Positions 16,452 through 19,121 of a stretch of 19,121 nucleotides of DNA are shown here, in pieces. Source of the stretch: Chryseobacterium gleum (GTDB lineage: Bacteria; Bacteroidota; Bacteroidia; Flavobacteriales_D; Crocinitomicaceae); assembly GCA_945877005.1 (NCBI GenBank), contig CAMCQL010000016.1, positions 1 through 19,121 on the forward strand, in the 5' to 3' direction. The notes under the pieces are model-generated. The model ran no database searches. It saw nothing but the letters and a program-made list of their open reading frames with translations, and was not told where the DNA came from. The stretch's first letter is position 1. Every line of letters starts with the position of its first letter. Made by a program: the position numbers and the translations under genes.

Positions 16452-17015
16452 ATGAAAAAAAATGAAGCTAGACTATTCTATCAAAATCTTCGAAATCAAT
16501 TAACTGAAGAAGATTTAAACAATCTATCTTTGAATATTATCAAAAATTTTACAGAAAATTTTGACTTAAAAGATAAAACAATCAGTGTTTTTCTTCCAAT
16601 TATTGCTAAAAGAGAAATTAATACTACCATCCTTTTCAGTTTAGCTGCTAATTTTAAATTAGCCATACCAAAATGGAATCACGAAACAAATCAGTTGTCG
16701 CATTACCTATACGAACCGACTAGTACAAGATTTATCACTTCTAAATTTGGTATTCAAGAACCTGAAAAGGGACAAATAATAGCAACTGAAAATATTGATT
16801 ATGTACTAACTCCATTACTCGCAATTGATCAAAGAGGAATGAGAGTTGGTTATGGAAAAGGTGTCTATGATACTTTTTTCAAGTCGTGTTTACCTAAAAC
16901 CGTAAAAATTGGATTGCATTTTTTTGACATAATTAAAAAAATTGAAGACACTAACGAATTAGATATTCCTCTAGATTTTTGTGTCACACCTGAAAAAATA
17001 ACTTATTTTGAATAA
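16452..17015 (+). CDS. 5-formyltetrahydrofolate cyclo-ligase
   Basis: It converts 5-formyltetrahydrofolate to 5,10-methenyltetrahydrofolate using ATP, returning a storage or inhibitory folate to the one-carbon pool. From ATG at 16452 the protein has 187 residues, normal for the family. The N-terminal helix has KNEARLFYQNLRNQLTEED with conserved basic residues. ISVFLPI and EINTTILF follow, and the C-terminal ATP-binding motif is DQRGMRVGYGKGVYDTFF (Gly133 to Asp140 is GYGKGVYD), close to the usual GxGGGYYDR but with Thr in place of Arg. A TTG two codons upstream (16446) is in frame, but the ATG is the simpler choice. Its last codons overlap a candidate small gene starting at 17008. Confidence 0.92.
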   Translation: MKKNEARLFYQNLRNQLTEEDLNNLSLNIIKNFTENFDLKDKTISVFLPIIAKREINTTILFSLAANFKLAIPKWNHETNQLSHYLYEPTSTRFITSKFGIQEPEKGQIIATENIDYVLTPLLAIDQRGMRVGYGKGVYDTFFKSCLPKTVKIGLHFFDIIKKIEDTNELDIPLDFCVTPEKITYFE

Positions 17016-17169
17016 CAAGAATCATCATCAGGGTAAATACCATTTATTATTTTTTATCTCGATTCCGACTTTTTTGGTTCTTATTTTCCTCGTTAAGAAG
17101 TTAATGTGTATTTTATCATTTATTGCCGTTTTTTCTGTTATCGTCTTTTTTTTATTTAGAAAAAGGTAA
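17008..17169 (+). CDS. Probable small two-helix membrane protein, TTG start
   Basis: An open frame of 53 codons runs from TTG at 17008 to TAA at 17167 and fills most of the otherwise empty 200 bases after the cyclo-ligase gene. The start overlaps the cyclo-ligase stop by 8 bases, the kind of coupling seen elsewhere in this unit. The product begins with a polar, His-rich head (NNKNHHQGKYH), then a hydrophobic helix (LLFFISIPTFLVLIFLV), a short KK turn, a second helix (CILSFIAVFSVIVFFLF) and a basic end (RKR): a tidy hairpin with positive-inside charges. There is no upstream ATG, and the only internal ATG (17104) would delete helix one. Function unknown. The main alternative is a chance frame in a T-rich spacer, which would also look hydrophobic. 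Confidence 0.45.
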   Translation: MNNKNHHQGKYHLLFFISIPTFLVLIFLVKKLMCILSFIAVFSVIVFFLFRKR

Positions 17170-17215
17170 CTCATAATAAGATTATTTTTTATTTTTATTA
17201 AAAGATACAAAAACA

Positions 17216-17776
17216 ATGAAGTCTACTTACACATTTCTTATTTTGACTTTATCTTTTGGGTACTTAAACTTATCTGTTACAAATGCACCTTTTCCAAAAG
17301 GAGTTTTTGCAGCTAAAATTTCTTTACAATCTTCTGGACAACTTTTTACTTTGTATGCATTTATAAATGATGGTAAGTCTTTAAACAAACAAAAATCGCT
17401 TTCTAAAGAGGAATTTGTTCGTTTTGCATCAGGAAGTTGGCCAAGTATTTATAATCCTTCTCGCATTGATTTTTTCAAAGAAAAAAATCTTTCTTGTGGA
17501 ACAATTAAAGACGATGCTACTTATCGAGAAATTGCATTTTGTTTGCCATTAGACTCACTCTGGAAAGTTCGTTATGCTTCGTTTCCGTTTAGCACGAGTA
17601 GCGAAACTGGCTGGAGCAAAAACAATTACCAACCTTCAGAAAAACAAGCAGAATTTTTATTTAAAAATTACGGAGTCACAAATTTAGATGCTAGTTTTAT
17701 CATTGATGAAAATCTATGGAAACTTTTAAAAGACATTCAAAATCCTTCGTGGATAAGAACTTATAAATCACTTTAA
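17216..17776 (+). CDS. Exported protein of unknown function
   Basis: A 186-residue protein I do not recognise. Residues 1-24 look like a signal peptide (hydrophobic FLILTLSFGYLNLS, small residues up to TNA), so it is probably periplasmic or secreted. The mature part has the segment LSKEEFVRFASGSWPSIYNPSR (in part residues 62-83), rich in aromatic residues, two cysteines (Cys94, Cys109) that could form a disulfide, and a C-terminal ENLWKLLKDIQNPSW. There is no lipobox cysteine, no metal-binding motif and no T9SS tail. Its stop is only 8 bases before the start of the M4 metalloprotease gene, so the two are almost certainly cotranscribed. A role tied to the protease (inhibitor, chaperone) is possible but not shown by the sequence. 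Confidence 0.75.
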   Translation: MKSTYTFLILTLSFGYLNLSVTNAPFPKGVFAAKISLQSSGQLFTLYAFINDGKSLNKQKSLSKEEFVRFASGSWPSIYNPSRIDFFKEKNLSCGTIKDDATYREIAFCLPLDSLWKVRYASFPFSTSSETGWSKNNYQPSEKQAEFLFKNYGVTNLDASFIIDENLWKLLKDIQNPSWIRTYKSL

Positions 17777-17784
17777 ATTTCATT

Positions 17785-19121
17785 ATGAAAAAAATAATTT
17801 TTCTTCTCTCTATTTGTAGTAGTTCAATTTTCTGTCAGGTATCATTATTAAAAAATGAAAAAATTTTTCATCAATTCTCTCCGCAAATAGAATTAGAAGA
17901 ATTTGATGCCTGGATCAATAAAAATTACGCAACTAATTACAAATTAGAATTGGCTATAAGTTCTGAAGAAATAGATGAACTGGGATTCAAACACATCAGA
18001 ATGCAACAGTTATTTAATGGAATCCCTGTAAAAAATGGAATGATTGTAGTTCATTGTAAAGCTAATCAAGTGATTTCTTTCAATGGTCTCCTATACACGA
18101 GCGCGATTATTAAATCAACAACAACTACCAAAGAATCTGAAGCCTATTTAACAGCAATTCAATCCATCCCTTCTTCTCAATACGCTTGGGAAACTTCTCG
18201 AAACTCATCACAAAAAAGATCCCCACTTCAAATCAATAGACCTAAAGGAACTTTAACTTATATTTTTAAAAATGTTGCTGATAACGACGAATTAGAACTA
18301 ACATATAGTTTTCCAATATACTCTTTACTTCCTTTAGATTACAAAGAAATTTATGTAAGTTGTTTGTCAGGTAAAATTGTTAAAACAGAAGAAAAAATTC
18401 ATAATTTCAGTTCGATAGGCAAAGGAAAATGTAAATACAGTGATTGGCAAAATATTGTTACTGATAGCTCAGCAACTGGTTTTACCTTAAAAGACGCTAC
18501 TCGTGGTAACGGAATCGAGACTTATAATTTAAGAACCAATAAATTATTTGAAAACAAAAAAAACACTTGGGACACAACCACTATTGAACAATATGCCATA
18601 GATGCACACTGGGGAGCAGAAATGACCTACGATTATTACTTAAAAAACCACAACAGAAACAGTATTGATAACAAAGGATTTAAATTGATTAATCGATTAA
18701 GATATGGAACAAAATTCATTAATGCCTTTTGGGATGGTAGTCAAATGAACTATGGCGATGGGAACGATACTATCAATCCGCTGGTTTCATTAGATATTAT
18801 TGGGCATGAAATTACGCATGGCTTAACAGCAAATACAGCAAAACTCACACTTGAAAATGAATCAGGAGCACTTAATGAATCATTTAGTGATATTTTTGGA
18901 GCAACGATAGATTGGTTCACACGACCAGGCAAAGCGAATTGGCATGTCGGTGAAGAAGTTAGTAGAACCTATAGATCTTTAGAAAACCCAGAATACAACA
19001 AAGATCCAAAAAACTACAAAGGAAATAATTGGAAACCCTTAAACGGTAGCGATATAGGAGGAATACATTCTAACAATGGAGTTCAAAATCATTGGTATTA
19101 CCTACTCGCTCAGGGTGGTTC
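17785..19121 (+). CDS. Thermolysin-family (M4) zinc metalloprotease precursor, 3' end beyond right edge
   Basis: A secreted endopeptidase precursor; 445 codons are present and the frame runs off the window. Residues 1-18 are a signal peptide (KKIIFLLSICSSSIFCQ). A propeptide follows with an FTP-type domain at about 57-104 (SSEEIDELGFKHIRMQQLFNGIPVKNG, in part) and a PepSY-like region. The catalytic domain shows AFWDGSQMNYGDG, the zinc motif IGHEITHGLT (His341, catalytic Glu342, His345), the third ligand Glu365 in ALNESFSDIFG, 20 residues after the second His as in thermolysin, and GGIHSNNG with His428 at the transition-state histidine position. All catalytic residues are present, so it should be active. 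The missing C-terminus probably carries a T9SS tail, which is inference. No transcription start is obvious between it and the preceding gene. Confidence 0.93.
   Translation, partial: MKKIIFLLSICSSSIFCQVSLLKNEKIFHQFSPQIELEEFDAWINKNYATNYKLELAISSEEIDELGFKHIRMQQLFNGIPVKNGMIVVHCKANQVISFNGLLYTSAIIKSTTTTKESEAYLTAIQSIPSSQYAWETSRNSSQKRSPLQINRPKGTLTYIFKNVADNDELELTYSFPIYSLLPLDYKEIYVSCLSGKIVKTEEKIHNFSSIGKGKCKYSDWQNIVTDSSATGFTLKDATRGNGIETYNLRTNKLFENKKNTWDTTTIEQYAIDAHWGAEMTYDYYLKNHNRNSIDNKGFKLINRLRYGTKFINAFWDGSQMNYGDGNDTINPLVSLDIIGHEITHGLTANTAKLTLENESGALNESFSDIFGATIDWFTRPGKANWHVGEEVSRTYRSLENPEYNKDPKNYKGNNWKPLNGSDIGGIHSNNGVQNHWYYLLAQGG

Noticed and set aside
17173..17197. ATAAT-AAG-ATTAT followed by a T-rich run, as a terminator after the small membrane protein
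   Set aside because: Only five A/T pairs with a three-base loop; far too weak to call a terminator.
17028..17216. 62-codon minus-strand frame in the spacer after the cyclo-ligase gene
   Set aside because: Lys/Ile/Asn-rich product with no domain signal, on the opposite strand to all neighbours; the plus-strand frame at 17008-17169 explains the same stretch better.
1..19121. Search for CRISPR arrays, insertion sequences, tRNAs, attachment sites, phage or defence genes
   Set aside because: No spaced direct repeats, transposase motifs, cloverleaf structures or recognisable defence proteins were seen by eye on either strand.

Overview
The window is AT-rich (roughly one third G+C by eye) and almost entirely protein-coding. 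Several signs point to Bacteroidota, most likely Flavobacteriales: a type IX secretion (T9SS) C-terminal sorting tail, promoter boxes of the TAnnTTTG type instead of TATAAT, start codons without Shine-Dalgarno sequences, a Bacteroidota-style ParE/ParC pair, a ComEC without a C-terminal metallo-beta-lactamase domain, and a Tgt lacking the usual zinc cysteines. A family-level placement (for example near Crocinitomicaceae) is only a guess. No tRNA, rRNA, CRISPR array, insertion sequence or phage gene was found, and no gene-free stretch exceeds 300 bases. The window reads as core chromosome with some exported accessory genes.

Layout. (1) 1-4411, minus strand: parE followed after 2 bases by parC (cut by the left edge), the two subunits of a type IIA topoisomerase. 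(2) 4412-4643: an intergenic region with a candidate parE promoter, two perfect AT-rich inverted repeats and a terminator for the gene to its right. (3) 4644-8769, minus strand: a secreted multi-repeat T9SS cargo protein preceded by comEC, a DNA-uptake channel. (4) 8856-12025, plus strand: the classical thrS-infC-rpmI-rplT translation operon, with a plausible L20-type regulatory RNA fold between rpmI and rplT, closed by a strong terminator that also serves the convergent unit. (5) 12076-13814, minus strand: a family 2 glycosyltransferase overlapping an ECF-type sigma factor with no anti-sigma gene beside it. (6) 13894 to the right edge, plus strand: a closely packed series of tgt, an LptF/LptG permease, a YbaB/EbfC-like protein, 5-formyltetrahydrofolate cyclo-ligase, a probable 53-residue two-helix membrane protein, an exported protein of unknown function, and an M4 (thermolysin family) metalloprotease cut by the right edge.

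Four transcription units (parE, the T9SS cargo gene, thrS, tgt) carry an exact TAnnTTTG box 19 to 24 bases before the start codon. Two of these are TAATTTTG and two TATATTTG, which gives an internally consistent picture of promoter placement with short leaders.

Nothing here is a clearly new multi-gene system. The observations most worth a second look are the overlooked small membrane protein gene at 17008-17169, the rpmI-rplT intergenic fold, the zinc-site-less Tgt, the unknown exported protein paired with the M4 protease, and the paired dyads upstream of parE.
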